A stretch of 64,000 nt of DNA from Lewinellaceae bacterium (GCA_016710765.1 JADJUJ010000001.1:609341-673340), one strand, 5' to 3'; numbered from the stretch's first letter, positions 17,181-27,075 are shown. A program made the numbers and translations. The notes: a model not told the origin generated them from the letters alone.

Positions 17181-18599
17181 ATGTTCAGTGACAAATTGCT
17201 CACATTGCTCGGTAGTTTTTCCAAATACGAACTCAATCGTTTCCGGAAGTTTTTGGTGTCCCCTTACTACAACGAACAGGAGGTCCTGATTAATCTTTTT
17301 GACCTTTGCAATCTGGCCATCCGAGAGGGAACCGTTGAAAAACTAGATAAAAACACCGTTTGGAAACATTTGTTTCCAGGCAAAAAACTCAATGACGCAC
17401 AGTTGCGAAGAACAGCATCCGAGTTGAACCAACTGGCGTTAAAATTTTACAGTTTGGAGTACCGCGAACAACAACCGATGCTTGAATTGCTGGATTTGCA
17501 GCGCAAACTGGAATCGCCTGTTTTGTTCAAGCACTTGAGCAGTGTGGAACGGTTGGTGGATAAGTATTTTGAACAGGCAAAACCTGACAATGCAAAGCGC
17601 TACCTGGAAAAGCACCTTTACCGCTGGAATATATTTGACCGGGCGTCCCGCACCGTTTCATCATCTGATTATATTGATAAACTTTTACCGGCAGATTTTA
17701 ACCTGGAGCTGTTTTACATTGTTCAGAAACTAAAACTTTATGTGGCCTGGCTTTCCTTTCGGAATTTTAGAAATACCAGCGCGGTAATTGATGTGGTGCC
17801 GGGGTTTTGGGAGTATATTTCCCAAAGCCGTTTTCAGCGCATTCCACTCATTGGGATTTACGGCAAGGTGGTGCTATGTCTTTCGGAGCCTGAAGATGAG
17901 TCGCATTTTGAAGTACTCATGTTGGAATTGGACGATAAAGGGGTTAAACTTGATGATGAAGACCTCAGGGAATGCTACCATATTGCGCAGAACTATTGTG
18001 CCTTGAAAATCAACCAGGGTAAAGTACACTATTACCGCGCGATATTTCAGATCTATCAGCGCATGATCAGTCGATCGATGTTGTTGGAGGATGACCGTTT
18101 GGCAGAAGGCGTGTACAAAAACATCATTACTACCAGTTTACAGGTTGGGGAATACGCCTGGGCAGAGGAGTTTATTCAAAATTACTCCGACTATCTTCCA
18201 GCCAATATTCGTGAAAATGCCCACTCCTATAATTTGGCCAGTTTGTATTTTCATCAGAAAAAATACGACAAGGTGATTGATCTGTTGCGGAGTGTTGAAT
18301 ACAGCGATGTCACCTATGCTCTGGGTGGAAAGTTGTTGTTGTTAAGAACCTATCACGAAAAAGGGGAAGTGTTTGCGTTGGAGTCACTGATAGACAGTGT
18401 CCGAATCTATCTTCGTCGCAATAAGTTTATCTCCAAAACAATGGTACGCGAGTTCGGAAACTTTCTAACTTTCCTGAAGAAATTGAACGATTTGGCACAG
18501 AAGAGCCCCGCTGAAATCCAAAAATTCAAGGCCAGGGTACAAGACAACCCCGCGGTCATTTCCAAAAAATGGCTGCTTCAAAAAATCGACGAGATATGA
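17181..18599 (+). CDS. Uncharacterised helical protein ('SPYY' family, intact copy)
   Basis: A 472-residue protein with no signal peptide or membrane segment, probably cytoplasmic. Its opening (LLTLLGSFSKYELNRFRKFL, then VSPYYNEQE) is a signature I recall from uncharacterised Saprospiria proteins. The rest is strongly helical; the part at about 320-400 (AWAEEFIQNYSDYL, then YNLASLYFHQKKYDKVIDLL) looks like TPR-type helical hairpins. The end is NPAVISKKWLLQKIDEI. A decayed paralogue lies at 5641-6864. Both copies sit head to head with a T9SS-sorted secreted protein gene, which suggests a shared promoter region or functional link; this is inference. Its function is unknown. Confidence 0.7.
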   Translation: MFSDKLLTLLGSFSKYELNRFRKFLVSPYYNEQEVLINLFDLCNLAIREGTVEKLDKNTVWKHLFPGKKLNDAQLRRTASELNQLALKFYSLEYREQQPMLELLDLQRKLESPVLFKHLSSVERLVDKYFEQAKPDNAKRYLEKHLYRWNIFDRASRTVSSSDYIDKLLPADFNLELFYIVQKLKLYVAWLSFRNFRNTSAVIDVVPGFWEYISQSRFQRIPLIGIYGKVVLCLSEPEDESHFEVLMLELDDKGVKLDDEDLRECYHIAQNYCALKINQGKVHYYRAIFQIYQRMISRSMLLEDDRLAEGVYKNIITTSLQVGEYAWAEEFIQNYSDYLPANIRENAHSYNLASLYFHQKKYDKVIDLLRSVEYSDVTYALGGKLLLLRTYHEKGEVFALESLIDSVRIYLRRNKFISKTMVREFGNFLTFLKKLNDLAQKSPAEIQKFKARVQDNPAVISKKWLLQKIDEI

Positions 18600-18638
18600 T
18601 AATCACTTATTCCGTAGGGCAGTTTTTAGGGTCGGCTT

Positions 18639-19786
18639 ATGCGCAATAAAATTTGGGTTTTGGCACGGTTCGTTAAGGTACTGTTACTGATTTGGCTTGG
18701 TTACAATCCGGCGGCGCTAGCCAAAATAACGCCCGATTAACCATCGATGCAGCCCTTTACAATGCCTCGATTTGGAAGCACACACCCAAGATCACAATTG
18801 AAACTGGCGTCCGGCACTGGAGTGGTGAACTTGGCGTTTCCTTCCAAACGCTGGGCCGCCGCGACTGGCAGGCCTGGCACCGTTATCCCGTTTTAGGCTT
18901 GTCGTTGTTGCAAGTTGATCTGGGCCAAAAATCACATGGTAGCGCAACAGCTTTTTTACCGCATTTGCGTGTACCCTTGTTTCGCCGTCCCAATTGGGTG
19001 CTTTATTTCAGGATGGGAACTGGCGTTGGGTACATCAGATCACCTTATGATTATTTCAATAACCCGGGGCAAAATGCCATTGGTTCGCATTGGAACAATA
19101 TCACCCAACTTCGCTTTTCTGCAGAAGCCCGTCTGTCGGGCCATCTGAATGCCGAAGCAGGTGCCGGGCTCACCCACTTTTTCAATGGCGGCATGGTGCT
19201 GCCCAATTACGGGATCAACCTGCCTGGCTTTTTTGCGGGTTTGCGGTACAGTGTCCAAGCCATAAAGCCCGGTGACTTCCGGGCTGCGCAAGGCAGCAAG
19301 CGCCCCGAAAAACGCTGGGGAGTACAGGTTCACGGTGGACTTGCACGCGTTGAATATGGCGCCTTCGACGGCCCGCGGTACCCCATCTGGATGCTCTCTG
19401 CTGCTGCTTACCATCAATTTAATCCCAACAATAGGTTATTGCTGGGGTTAGATTACGAGTTCAATCGGGCTATTTACGCCTGGGGACTTCGAAGTACGGG
19501 GTATCGAACAGAACTGGAGGCACACAAAGCGGCCACCCGGCTCGGATTGGCACTAGCGGATGAAATTCTTTTTGGCGCACTGGGTATTCAGTTGCATACA
19601 GGCGTTTACATAGGGCCATCGACCATCAACCGCGATTTACTCAGCATTTGGTACAACAAACTCGGCATGTTCTATTACCTGCCAAGAATACCGCAAACCA
19701 TGGCTCAGCCACGGGTAGGCATTTACCTCAAAGCACACAAGGCCATTGCAGAGTACATTGCATTAGATGTCGGTTGTAGTTTTTAG
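18639..19786 (+). CDS. PagL-like acyloxyacyl hydrolase family outer-membrane protein (frameshifted; catalytic Ser apparently replaced)
   Basis: The start ATG 18639 gives a signal peptide ending NPAALA. One base missing near 18721 must be added to run on into QNNARLTIDAALYNAS; the repaired protein has about 382 residues. Residues about 125-205 resemble lipid A 3-O-deacylase (PagL): GVGYIRSPYDYFNNPGQNAI, GSHWNN, then THFFNGG and PNYGINLPGFFAGLRY. PagL uses a His-X-Ser motif; here the sequence reads HFF, so the Ser position is Phe (TTC). The second half adds another beta-strand-rich segment. It may remodel lipid A or be a structural relative without that activity. Confidence 0.7.
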
Positions 19787-19825
19787 AAGCCGTCCCGACA
19801 ATGGCATTTTCCCGGCTAAAAACCG

Positions 19826-19833
19826 TATTTTTG
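19826..19833 (+). promoter_or_regulatory. Putative -7 element for mtaB
   Basis: TATTTTTG fits TAnnTTTG of Bacteroidota sigma-A promoters and lies 37 bp before the mtaB ATG. The -33 element is not clear. Confidence 0.35.
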
Positions 19834-19869
19834 CCCTCCATTTTACAGATAAGACTTCCCGTACCACAC

Positions 19870-21222
19870 ATGACACCCCGTACTGTTGCTTTTCATACCC
19901 TGGGCTGTAAGCTCAATTATTCGGAGACCTCCGCCTTGGCGAGGCTGTTCGAGGAGGGCGGTTATGCGCCGGTATCCTTTGGTGGGGAGGCCGACATTTA
20001 CGTGATCAATACTTGTTCAGTAACCGAGCAAGCCGATAAAGAGTGCAAAAAAATTGTGCGGGCAGCGCTGCGGCGTCAGCCCGACGCTTTTGTGGTGGTA
20101 ACGGGTTGCTACGCACAACTTAAGCCTACAGAAATTGCGGAAATCCCCGGTGTCGACCTGGTGCTGGGCGCCGGCGAAAAGTTCCGAATCATGGAGTACG
20201 TCGACGACCTGTCGAAAGCACAGGGCAAAGGCATGGTGCATGCCGGAGAAGTACGCGATGTCAATGTTTTCGCTCTTCTTTTTCTTTTGGCGACCGTACC
20301 CGGTCCTTTTTGAAGGTACAGGATGGTTGCGACTACAAATGTACCTTTTGCACCCATTCCCCAGGCGCGGGGCCAGCCGTTCTGATACGGTTGAAAATGC
20401 CGTCGCGAATGCCAGGGCCATCGCCCAAAAAGGCGTGCGTGAAATCGTACTGACGGGTGTAAACCTTGGCGATTTTGGCAATGGAACCGCGGTGATAGAA
20501 GGCACCCGGATTAAAAAAGAAGCCCTTTTTATCGACCTTATCCATGCGCTCGATCAGGTGGCTGTAGTGGATCGTTTCCGGATCAGCAGTATTGAGCCGA
20601 ACCTGTTAACCGACGAAGTAATCGAGTTTGTAGCGCAATCCCAGCGTTTTATGCCGCATTTTCACGTGCCATTGCAATCGGGTAACAACAAACAACTGGC
20701 TGACATGCGCCGTCGTTATCGACGGGAATTGTATGAGAGCGGGTGCACAGCATCAAACAGTATATGCCACATGCTTGCATCGGCTGCGATGTTATTGTGG
20801 GTTTTCCAGGCGAAACAGCGGAAGATTTTATGGAAACCTATAGGTTTCTCCACGGACTGGATATTTCTTACCTGCACGTTTTTACTTATTCAGAGCGGGC
20901 CAATACAGCTGCTGCTGATATGGCTGAAGTGGTGCCTGTTGAGGAGCGCCGCAGGCGAAACCAGGCCTTACGCAATCTTTCCGACATGAAGCGCCGCGAA
21001 TTCTATCAGCAACATGTAGGAAGTTCCCGATCCGTACTTTTTGAGCAGCACAAAGATGGGGCTCGCATCAGCGGCTATACCGATAACTACATCAAAATTG
21101 AAATGCCCAATCAGGAGGCTTTACTCAACAGTATTTTTCCGGTCGATATTCTATTGGTCAACACAGATGGAGAGACCTGTACAGTGAGTTTACAGGAAAA
21201 CTTACAAGATTATCCTACGTAG
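19870..21222 (+). CDS. mtaB: tRNA t6A37 methylthiotransferase, MtaB/MiaB family (several frame breaks)
   Basis: The protein starts MTPRTVAFHTLGCKLNYSET and shows the N-terminal UPF0004 cysteines (LGCKLN, NTCSVTEQAD, VTGCYAQ). The radical-SAM cluster motif is CDYKCTFC at about 20332-20351. The substrate part has FHVPLQSGNNKQL, GCDVIVGFPGET and a C-terminal TRAM-like segment. The enzyme adds a methylthio group to t6A at position 37 of tRNAs. The frame is disturbed near 20277 (one base missing), 20355 (one extra), about 20373 and about 20728 (one missing); the net effect is in frame. The repaired length is about 450 residues, which is normal. The tail overlaps the convergent folB by 13 bp. Confidence 0.85.
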
Positions 21223-21725
21223 ATTTTCATGCAGGTCGGGCACAAAGGTTTGTTCCCGTATTGCTTGTTGAGATTTTCCCGGGTAGCGTCATAAAGGTTG
21301 TTGTAACTGGCCCAATAGGCCTCATCATCGTAAACAATAAAGCGGGACTTGCATCGCGGGCACTCTTTCATATAGTTTTGCTCCTCCATTACCCATGCCA
21401 TTTCTACTGGGCCACCAAGCGGTGGATTCATTTTTCGCAACCGCACTCGCAAGGCTTCCATTTCGGCAAATTGGTGTTTCATCCGCTCAATTATGCTGCC
21501 CACCACCGCTTCAATCAGATCGCGGGGTTTATCCATTTCCAGCCGACAAATCTGGTAAATGGTTTCGTAGTTGATGGTCTTTTCTAGTTTGTCGCTTTTC
21601 GCAGCGGCAGTCACTTGGGCCTGAACATACACGTCCACCAGGTATTCAGTACCCAATATTTTTTCTGCTTCATACACGCCGTGAAAAGCGTGAAAACGCA
21701 TGCCTTCGAGAGCAATCCAGGCCAT
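21210..21725 (-). CDS. folB: Dihydroneopterin aldolase with C-terminal Cys-rich (CWC-like) extension
   Basis: A 171-residue protein from ATG 21725. Residues 1-118 are FolB: GMRFHAFHGVYEAEK near the start, KTINYETIYQI in the middle and LRKMNPPLGGPVE with the conserved Lys. It converts dihydroneopterin to 6-hydroxymethyl-dihydropterin plus glycolaldehyde in folate synthesis. The last about 50 residues are an added module with two CXXC pairs (ECPRCKSRF and CPTCMKIY), likely a zinc ribbon related to the Cys-rich CWC tail seen on several Bacteroidota FolB proteins. The role of the tail is unknown. It is convergent with mtaB. Confidence 0.85.
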   Translation of the reverse strand: MAWIALEGMRFHAFHGVYEAEKILGTEYLVDVYVQAQVTAAAKSDKLEKTINYETIYQICRLEMDKPRDLIEAVVGSIIERMKHQFAEMEALRVRLRKMNPPLGGPVEMAWVMEEQNYMKECPRCKSRFIVYDDEAYWASYNNLYDATRENLNKQYGNKPLCPTCMKIYVG

Positions 21726-21800
21726 AATTGGCAATTAGTCGCACCATTACGTGCGGGTTTGGATAGAGTTTGAGTGGTGAAGATACGGCAAAAGTTAAGC

Positions 21801-22187
21801 TCACTCAACCAACATTTCACGAATAAAGTCTCTGTTGTCGGCCATGGCCGGGCATTCCAGGCGGATTTGCAGTTGCATGCCTTCCAGGTCTTCCGGCTTG
21901 AGTTTACCGTATTGGGCAATTGCTGAGGCCAGGCAGGTTTTGGTGTTGTTGTACTCTACCTGCAAGCTGTTGAAAAAAGCGGTGACGCTGTCCTGTGGCA
22001 TCGTTTTTTGTTGCAGTCTGGTCGCTTTCAGATTGAGTTGCTGCAGTGTTGCCGTGCATTCGCAAAAGGCCCGGGCCATTTTTTTTTGCTTGCTATCTGG
22101 CTGCACGGCAGTAGTAGGGTGGCTATTTTCACAGGCAACTACAAGCAACAGGCAAAGCGCAAGGAAGGGGTAAAGTTTCTTCGGCAT
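21801..22187 (-). CDS. Small lipoprotein of unknown function
   Basis: A 128-residue protein with a lipobox (LALCLLLVVAC; Cys about residue 19), followed by a Ser/Thr/Gln-rich linker. The mature part is helical with three further Cys (FCECTATL, KTCLASAI and LECPAM), spaced so that disulfides are plausible. No known family is recognised. The gene stands alone between the E2 terminator and folB, on the same strand, with 75 bp to the folB start. Confidence 0.6.
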   Translation of the reverse strand: MPKKLYPFLALCLLLVVACENSHPTTAVQPDSKQKKMARAFCECTATLQQLNLKATRLQQKTMPQDSVTAFFNSLQVEYNNTKTCLASAIAQYGKLKPEDLEGMQLQIRLECPAMADNRDFIREMLVE

Positions 22188-22244
22188 GATGTTTTTTCTT
22201 GATTACAGCAATTATAACGCCAAAGGATTGGGCAAAAGTGCAAA

Positions 22245-22282
22245 CAGCCACTTCCTTATCCTGACTGGAAATGAAGTGGCTG
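22245..22282 (-). terminator. Terminator of the E2 gene
   Basis: A perfect 10-bp stem, CAGCCACTTC (22245-22254) with GAAGTGGCTG (22273-22282), followed on the minus strand by a T-rich stretch (TTTGCACTTTT). It lies 35 bp past the E2 stop. Confidence 0.7.
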
Positions 22283-22316
22283 CCTCCAAAAGATTCCTAT
22301 ATTGTATTGGATGATA

Positions 22317-23623
22317 TTAGATCTCTCGTTTTGGATCAAACTGTTCCATGTAGTCGGCAATTTTGCGGAGGAAGGACCCCCCTAGACTTCCGTCCACCAC
22401 CCTGTGGTCGTAGGAGAGCGATAAGAACATCATTTGCCGGATAGCAATGACATCGCCAAACTCCGTTTCAATCACAGCAGGTTTTTTCCTGATGGCGCCA
22501 GTGGCGAGGATGGCCACCTGTGGTTGGTTGATGATGGGTGTCCCCATCACGTTGCCAAAAGTACCCACGTTGGTAATGGTAAAGGTTCCACCCTGAATCT
22601 CCTCAGGCTTGAGCTTGTTTTCCCTGGCCCGGCTGGCCAGATCATTCACTTGTTTGGTGAGGCCCACGAGGTTGAGGAAGTCTGCATTTTTGATGACCGG
22701 AACAATAAGGTTCCCGGAGGGAAGCGCGGCGGCCATGCCAATGTTGATGTCTTTGCGGCGAATCAGGTTGTTGCCATCAACCGAAATATTAACCATCGGA
22801 AAATCACCAATAGCCTTGGCTACGGCTTCGATGAATAAGGGGGTGAAAGTGATGTTTTCACCGTATTTTTTCTTGAAATCGCCTTTAACCCTGTTGCGCC
22901 AATTGACCATATCGGTCACGTCGGCTTCCACAAAGGAGGTTACGTGCGGACTGGTATGCTTGCTCATCACCATGTGGTCGGCAATGAGTTTGCGCATGCG
23001 GTCCATTTCAATGATTTCAACATTTCCTTCTGTTGATACCGCCGGCCGTACTGGTGTTGGGGCAGCCGGGGAGGAACTTACGGATGGCGTCGCAGCACCC
23101 TGCTTTCTGTTGGAGACAAAGCCAGAATATCTTTTTTGGTTACCCGGCCCTCCATGCCAGAACCTGCAATTTTATCGAGGTCCTGCTGGTTAATGCCTTC
23201 TGTTTTGGCAATGGTACGCACCAAAGGAGAGTAGAAACGACCTTCGGAGCTGCTCAGTACTGCCGTTTCGGCCATCTGGGTCGCGGGTACAAATGGAACC
23301 TCTGCTACTGCAGGGGCACTTTTACCGTTGCTGACGGCCGGTTGGCTTACCGCTGGTGAAGCCTCAGGCTGTGCATTGGCCGCATCCGTTTCAATAATGG
23401 CAATTGGTGTATTGATCGGAACAACATCATTTTCTTTGAAAAGGAGTTCCGTCAGGATTCCTTCCACTGGTGAAGGAACTTCACTGTCGACCTTATCGGT
23501 GGCAATATCGAGCACGGGCTCGTCGAGTTCAACGCGTTCACCGAGGTTTTTGCGCCACTTCAAAATGGTGGCTTCCATGATACTTTCACCCATTTTGGGC
23601 ATCACTAATTCGACGCGGGCCAT
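22317..23623 (-). CDS. 2-oxo acid dehydrogenase E2 (dihydrolipoyl acyltransferase), frameshifted
   Basis: The start ATG 23623 gives MARVELVMPKMGESIMEATI, a lipoyl domain whose lipoylated Lys is in ATDKVDSEV (about residue 43). A Pro/Ala linker, a peripheral subunit-binding domain (YSPLVRTIAKTEGINQQDL) and the catalytic acyltransferase domain follow, the last with SYDHRVVDGSLGG near the end. The frame breaks at about 23115; adding one base links SPTE to RKQGAATPSVSSSPAAPTPV. Repaired length is 435 residues. The enzyme transfers acyl groups from lipoyl to CoA in a pyruvate, 2-oxoglutarate or branched-chain complex; which one cannot be said, because E1 and E3 are not adjacent. TACCTTTG at 23667-23660 may be its -7 box. 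Confidence 0.88.
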
Positions 23624-23769
23624 ATTGTATTTTTTTAGAAAAATTTGGTTTGAGCGCCGCAAAGGTACGGTTTATTGCTCATTTTGCCATGGGCTTAACC
23701 GCGATTTAGAATAATATTTTGTTGTTGTTGAACCCACTGATAAGCTAAACACACAATTTGCCCTGGGGT

Positions 23770-24867
23770 TTATGGCAACAGGATGTAGGGTTTTATTTTT
23801 TGTATCCATACCGGATCGCGCAAGGGTGGAATGTTGGACAGGTCCTCCAGGGCATGAAAAGGGCCATGCTGATCCCGGTAGGCAATAATCAAATCTGCTT
23901 GTTTGAACGAGAAATAGGGATGCGTGACCAGATCCTCCCGGCTAATGCTGTTCAAATCAATTTTTTTAATCAACGGTGAAGGATCCAGCCAGGGCAGTAT
24001 TTTTTGAAAAACGGAGTCGGGAAGTCCCCAGGTTTCGCCCACCTGAATGGGGTTGTTGAAGCCACCCAACCTTTCCCGGAACCGGATGATCTGTTTGGCC
24101 CTCCCCGTTCCTATCCCGGGCAACTGTTCCCAGGCGGTGGCGTCTGCTTGGTTGATGTCGACGCGTAGGATTTTTGGGGCGTATTTTTCTGGTCCGGAAG
24201 CAAAGTTTCGCGCCGTATTGTTAGTCTGTTTTAAAGGCGCAATGTTTATGTACGGAAGCAATGCTTTAAAGCAAGTCTCGGGCATCCCATAGATTTTTTC
24301 CAAATCGGATGCTTGCCGAAATTGCCCCGCCTTTTCGCGGTACCGCAGCATATTGCCGACTGTTTTGGTCGGAATACCAAGCCTCAGCAATTCCTCCTCT
24401 GTAGCAGTGTTGGGGTCGAAGCTGAAAAGTGCTTTTTGCGCTGCGGGTTCAGCCGGCTTCGACGCGGTTTGTTCCCGAAACCTGACCCAGGGCATTAGCC
24501 GTTTTGCTTCCTCCTTTGACAAACTGTACATTTTTTCGAGGTCTTCCGGCCGCCGGAAGGTTCCTCCTTTTGCTCTGTACCGGAGAAGGGTTCCGATGGC
24601 TTTTTCAGACAAGCCCAGTTGCAGCAGCTCTTCTTTGGTGGCGGTATTGGGATTGAAATAGAACAAAGTTGTTTTGCTTGCAACGGTTTTGGCCGGTACT
24701 TGATAAAGTGCCATGGCATCGTTCAACTTTTGTTGATCCCTGGAGTCCTTAGTTGGCAGGTAGGGAAGCAGGAGCGGCAGGAGTGCTGCTGTTAAACATA
24801 CTCCGCTTAAAACAATCATTCCGGTGCGTTCGGCCCGGGTAAAATGAAGCCAGTCTATCCATTTCAT
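23770..24867 (-). CDS. Helix-hairpin-helix protein, ComEA-like
   Basis: A 365-residue protein with an N-terminal membrane anchor (about residues 17-38) and several HhH DNA-binding repeats: FNPNTATKEELLQLGL, FDPNTATEEELLRLGI, VDINQADATAWEQLPGIG and IDLNSISREDLVTHPY, at roughly 80-residue spacing. The third has the canonical LPGIGTGRAKQII hairpin. ComEA proteins bind incoming DNA in the periplasm during natural transformation. The gene follows comEC with an 18-bp gap, which supports a competence operon. Four repeats are more than the one or two in Bacillus ComEA, but that is common in Bacteroidota. Confidence 0.85.
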   Translation of the reverse strand: MKWIDWLHFTRAERTGMIVLSGVCLTAALLPLLLPYLPTKDSRDQQKLNDAMALYQVPAKTVASKTTLFYFNPNTATKEELLQLGLSEKAIGTLLRYRAKGGTFRRPEDLEKMYSLSKEEAKRLMPWVRFREQTASKPAEPAAQKALFSFDPNTATEEELLRLGIPTKTVGNMLRYREKAGQFRQASDLEKIYGMPETCFKALLPYINIAPLKQTNNTARNFASGPEKYAPKILRVDINQADATAWEQLPGIGTGRAKQIIRFRERLGGFNNPIQVGETWGLPDSVFQKILPWLDPSPLIKKIDLNSISREDLVTHPYFSFKQADLIIAYRDQHGPFHALEDLSNIPPLRDPVWIQKIKPYILLP

Positions 24868-24885
24868 GTGCAGTATTTTTTGAGG

Positions 24886-26970
24886 TTAGGGTTTCCAGGT
24901 CCATGCTCCTTGGGTTCGGATGCTGTAAAATCGGATGCCTATTTTTACACAGGCATTTTCCCAGCGTTCGTTTTGGTAGGCGTTGATTTCGGCCGTGCTG
25001 ACCACCATTTTACAAGGAAATCGCTCCAATATTTGCTCCGCAGTAATCTTTCTGCTTTGGCTTACAAGGATCATGTCAACAGGAATGGGCAACATCGGCT
25101 CCATAACGGTACTGTCGGTAATTATCAGCATTAGTTGGTTCCCCAGCGACAAGAAAGGTGGGTTGTATCCGTCTTTGGGGCTTGGCAGATGGGATTCCAA
25201 TCGTGTTTTTTCCCGGGCACCTGTTTTCCAGCGATGTAATTGCGCTGCAAATCGCACTTGTTGTTCGGGCGCATTGCAGCTGAAGCTGGTTCTAGAAAAT
25301 CCCTTGGTATAGTCGATCAGTATCCCTTTTTTAAGGTAGTAGATGACCATCTCTTGCTGACGGAATCGTGTTAAACTGCGATGAGCAAGACCAGAAAGGA
25401 GGGTGGTAAGCAACAGTATGGCCAACCACAACCAGCCCGATTTTTGGCGTGCCATCAAAAATGAAACCGCCAACACAAACCCCATGAGCAGGGCGGCACA
25501 CCAATTTGGCAGCCAAATTCCATCTATAACGCTTCCAGGGAGATGTTGTATCCATTGAATACAGGCATTCATCCCATGGACCAGGAAGTACAGCCCCTTG
25601 CCCATCCAAACCGCTGCTGGGGGAATCCAGGTATCCAGTACAACAAGCACGAAACCGCCCCATAAAAAGGCAGCTCCGCCCAGCACTACCACCCAGCCCG
25701 CCAGCCAAAAATAACAGGGAAACTGATGGAAATAGTACAGCGACAAAGGCAGTGTACCCAATTGGGCGGCTACGCCAACCAACAGCATTTTAAGGGCATG
25801 ATCGGGGAATTTGGGTAAAACAGGTGTTAATTTATACAACCGGGGATAAAAAAAGACCATTCCACAAACCGCGGTATACGACAACTGCCATCCCGCGTCA
25901 AACATAAAATCTGGATTAAACAACAGCAGGTAAAAAGCAGAGCTTGCCAGAATGTTCCAAATTGATGCTTCCCGCCGGATTGCCCTGCCGGCAAGGAAGA
26001 AACTAAACATCACGGTGGCGCGCAATACAGAGGCCGTAGCACCAGTTAAAAGGGCGAAACACCAAATGGCAAATACGACCAAGAGCGATTTCAGTAAATA
26101 CCCCTTTCTCCCGCGAAAGGGCAGTTGCCCTAAAAGCAGGAACAATCCGGTATACAGGATGCCCACGTGTGTTCCGGAAATGGCCAATGCGTGCATGGAC
26201 CCGGTTTGGGCGTAGGCCGTCCGGATGTCTTCTGATAAATCGTTTTTATAGCCTACCAGTAGCGCTGCTACCACGCCGTATTCATCTTGTCCGGGAATAT
26301 AATGTTGCAGTTTACGCAGTAAGCCATCCCTATAGTAGAAAGCCAATCGCCAGCAACCGTAGCCTCCAACGCTGGATACGATCTGCAGGTCTTCATTCCT
26401 GGCAAAGGCCTGAAAATGGATATTTTGGTGGTGTAAATAGTTCCGGTAATCAAATGCATCCGGATTTAACGGCCCTGTACAAGGCTGAATGGCTGTTCTG
26501 ACGATGATCCGATCGCCATACCGCACCACTGCCGGGGTGCTGTCTACCCTAAGAAAGAGTAAAACATGGCCATTGCACGCAAACGACCGACCATTGGAAT
26601 CGACTAGTGCCGTCACCGCGACTGGAATTTTTAGACTTTTACCGCGGGATGGAGCGTCAATGACCTCTCCGCAAATAAAACCGCTGGAAACTTGTTCCAA
26701 AAGCGCAGCAAAATGCTTTGGATGGTTGCGCTCATCATGCCCCGCCTTGCGCATCAAGCCTGCTAATACCATGAACACAAAAAGGCAGGAGCCGAACCAC
26801 CAGCGGAATTGGTAGGCATACCGGCGTCGGGCAAAAAACAACACCATGGCGCCCATCAGCATAAGCGATATCCCGCCGAAGTACAGGTTGGGGGGGTACC
26901 ATTCGTACCAGAGTATACCCATCATCAATGGGATGATCAGTCGGACGTAAGGAATGCTGCGCAGGTTCAC
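24886..26970 (-). CDS. comEC: ComEC/Rec2 family DNA-uptake channel protein
   Basis: A 694-residue polytopic membrane protein. Helices start right after MNLRSIPYVRLIIPLMMGIL, an OB-like DUF4131 segment spans about 100-200 (PCTGPLNPDAFDYRNYLHHQ), and the Competence domain follows with MHALAISGTHVGIL and FALLTGATASVLRATVMFSF. After the last helices (about 530) a shortened beta-lactamase-like region remains without the zinc His motifs; this reduction is usual in Bacteroidota ComEC. It forms the inner-membrane channel for single-stranded DNA. It is in operon with the HhH protein. Confidence 0.88.
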   Translation of the reverse strand: MNLRSIPYVRLIIPLMMGILWYEWYPPNLYFGGISLMLMGAMVLFFARRRYAYQFRWWFGSCLFVFMVLAGLMRKAGHDERNHPKHFAALLEQVSSGFICGEVIDAPSRGKSLKIPVAVTALVDSNGRSFACNGHVLLFLRVDSTPAVVRYGDRIIVRTAIQPCTGPLNPDAFDYRNYLHHQNIHFQAFARNEDLQIVSSVGGYGCWRLAFYYRDGLLRKLQHYIPGQDEYGVVAALLVGYKNDLSEDIRTAYAQTGSMHALAISGTHVGILYTGLFLLLGQLPFRGRKGYLLKSLLVVFAIWCFALLTGATASVLRATVMFSFFLAGRAIRREASIWNILASSAFYLLLFNPDFMFDAGWQLSYTAVCGMVFFYPRLYKLTPVLPKFPDHALKMLLVGVAAQLGTLPLSLYYFHQFPCYFWLAGWVVVLGGAAFLWGGFVLVVLDTWIPPAAVWMGKGLYFLVHGMNACIQWIQHLPGSVIDGIWLPNWCAALLMGFVLAVSFLMARQKSGWLWLAILLLTTLLSGLAHRSLTRFRQQEMVIYYLKKGILIDYTKGFSRTSFSCNAPEQQVRFAAQLHRWKTGAREKTRLESHLPSPKDGYNPPFLSLGNQLMLIITDSTVMEPMLPIPVDMILVSQSRKITAEQILERFPCKMVVSTAEINAYQNERWENACVKIGIRFYSIRTQGAWTWKP

Positions 26971-27040
26971 GGTGTTAGGGGTAGTGGTTTATCGGATAAA
27001 AATAAACCGCTGCGCAGCAATGCAACAAGCATTATGCTTT

Positions 27041-27075
27041 CACTTAAATGTATTTATTTTAATTACATTTAAGTG
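27041..27075. repeat. Perfect AT-rich inverted repeat (12-bp arms)
   Basis: CACTTAAATGTA (27041-27052) and TACATTTAAGTG (27064-27075) are exact reverse complements separated by 11 bp of A/T. It lies between the comEC start and the PaaE-like gene end. It could be an operator for comEC (start 66 bp beyond the upstream arm side) or an AT-rich terminator for the reductase; the lack of GC pairs favours a protein-binding site. Confidence 0.55.
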
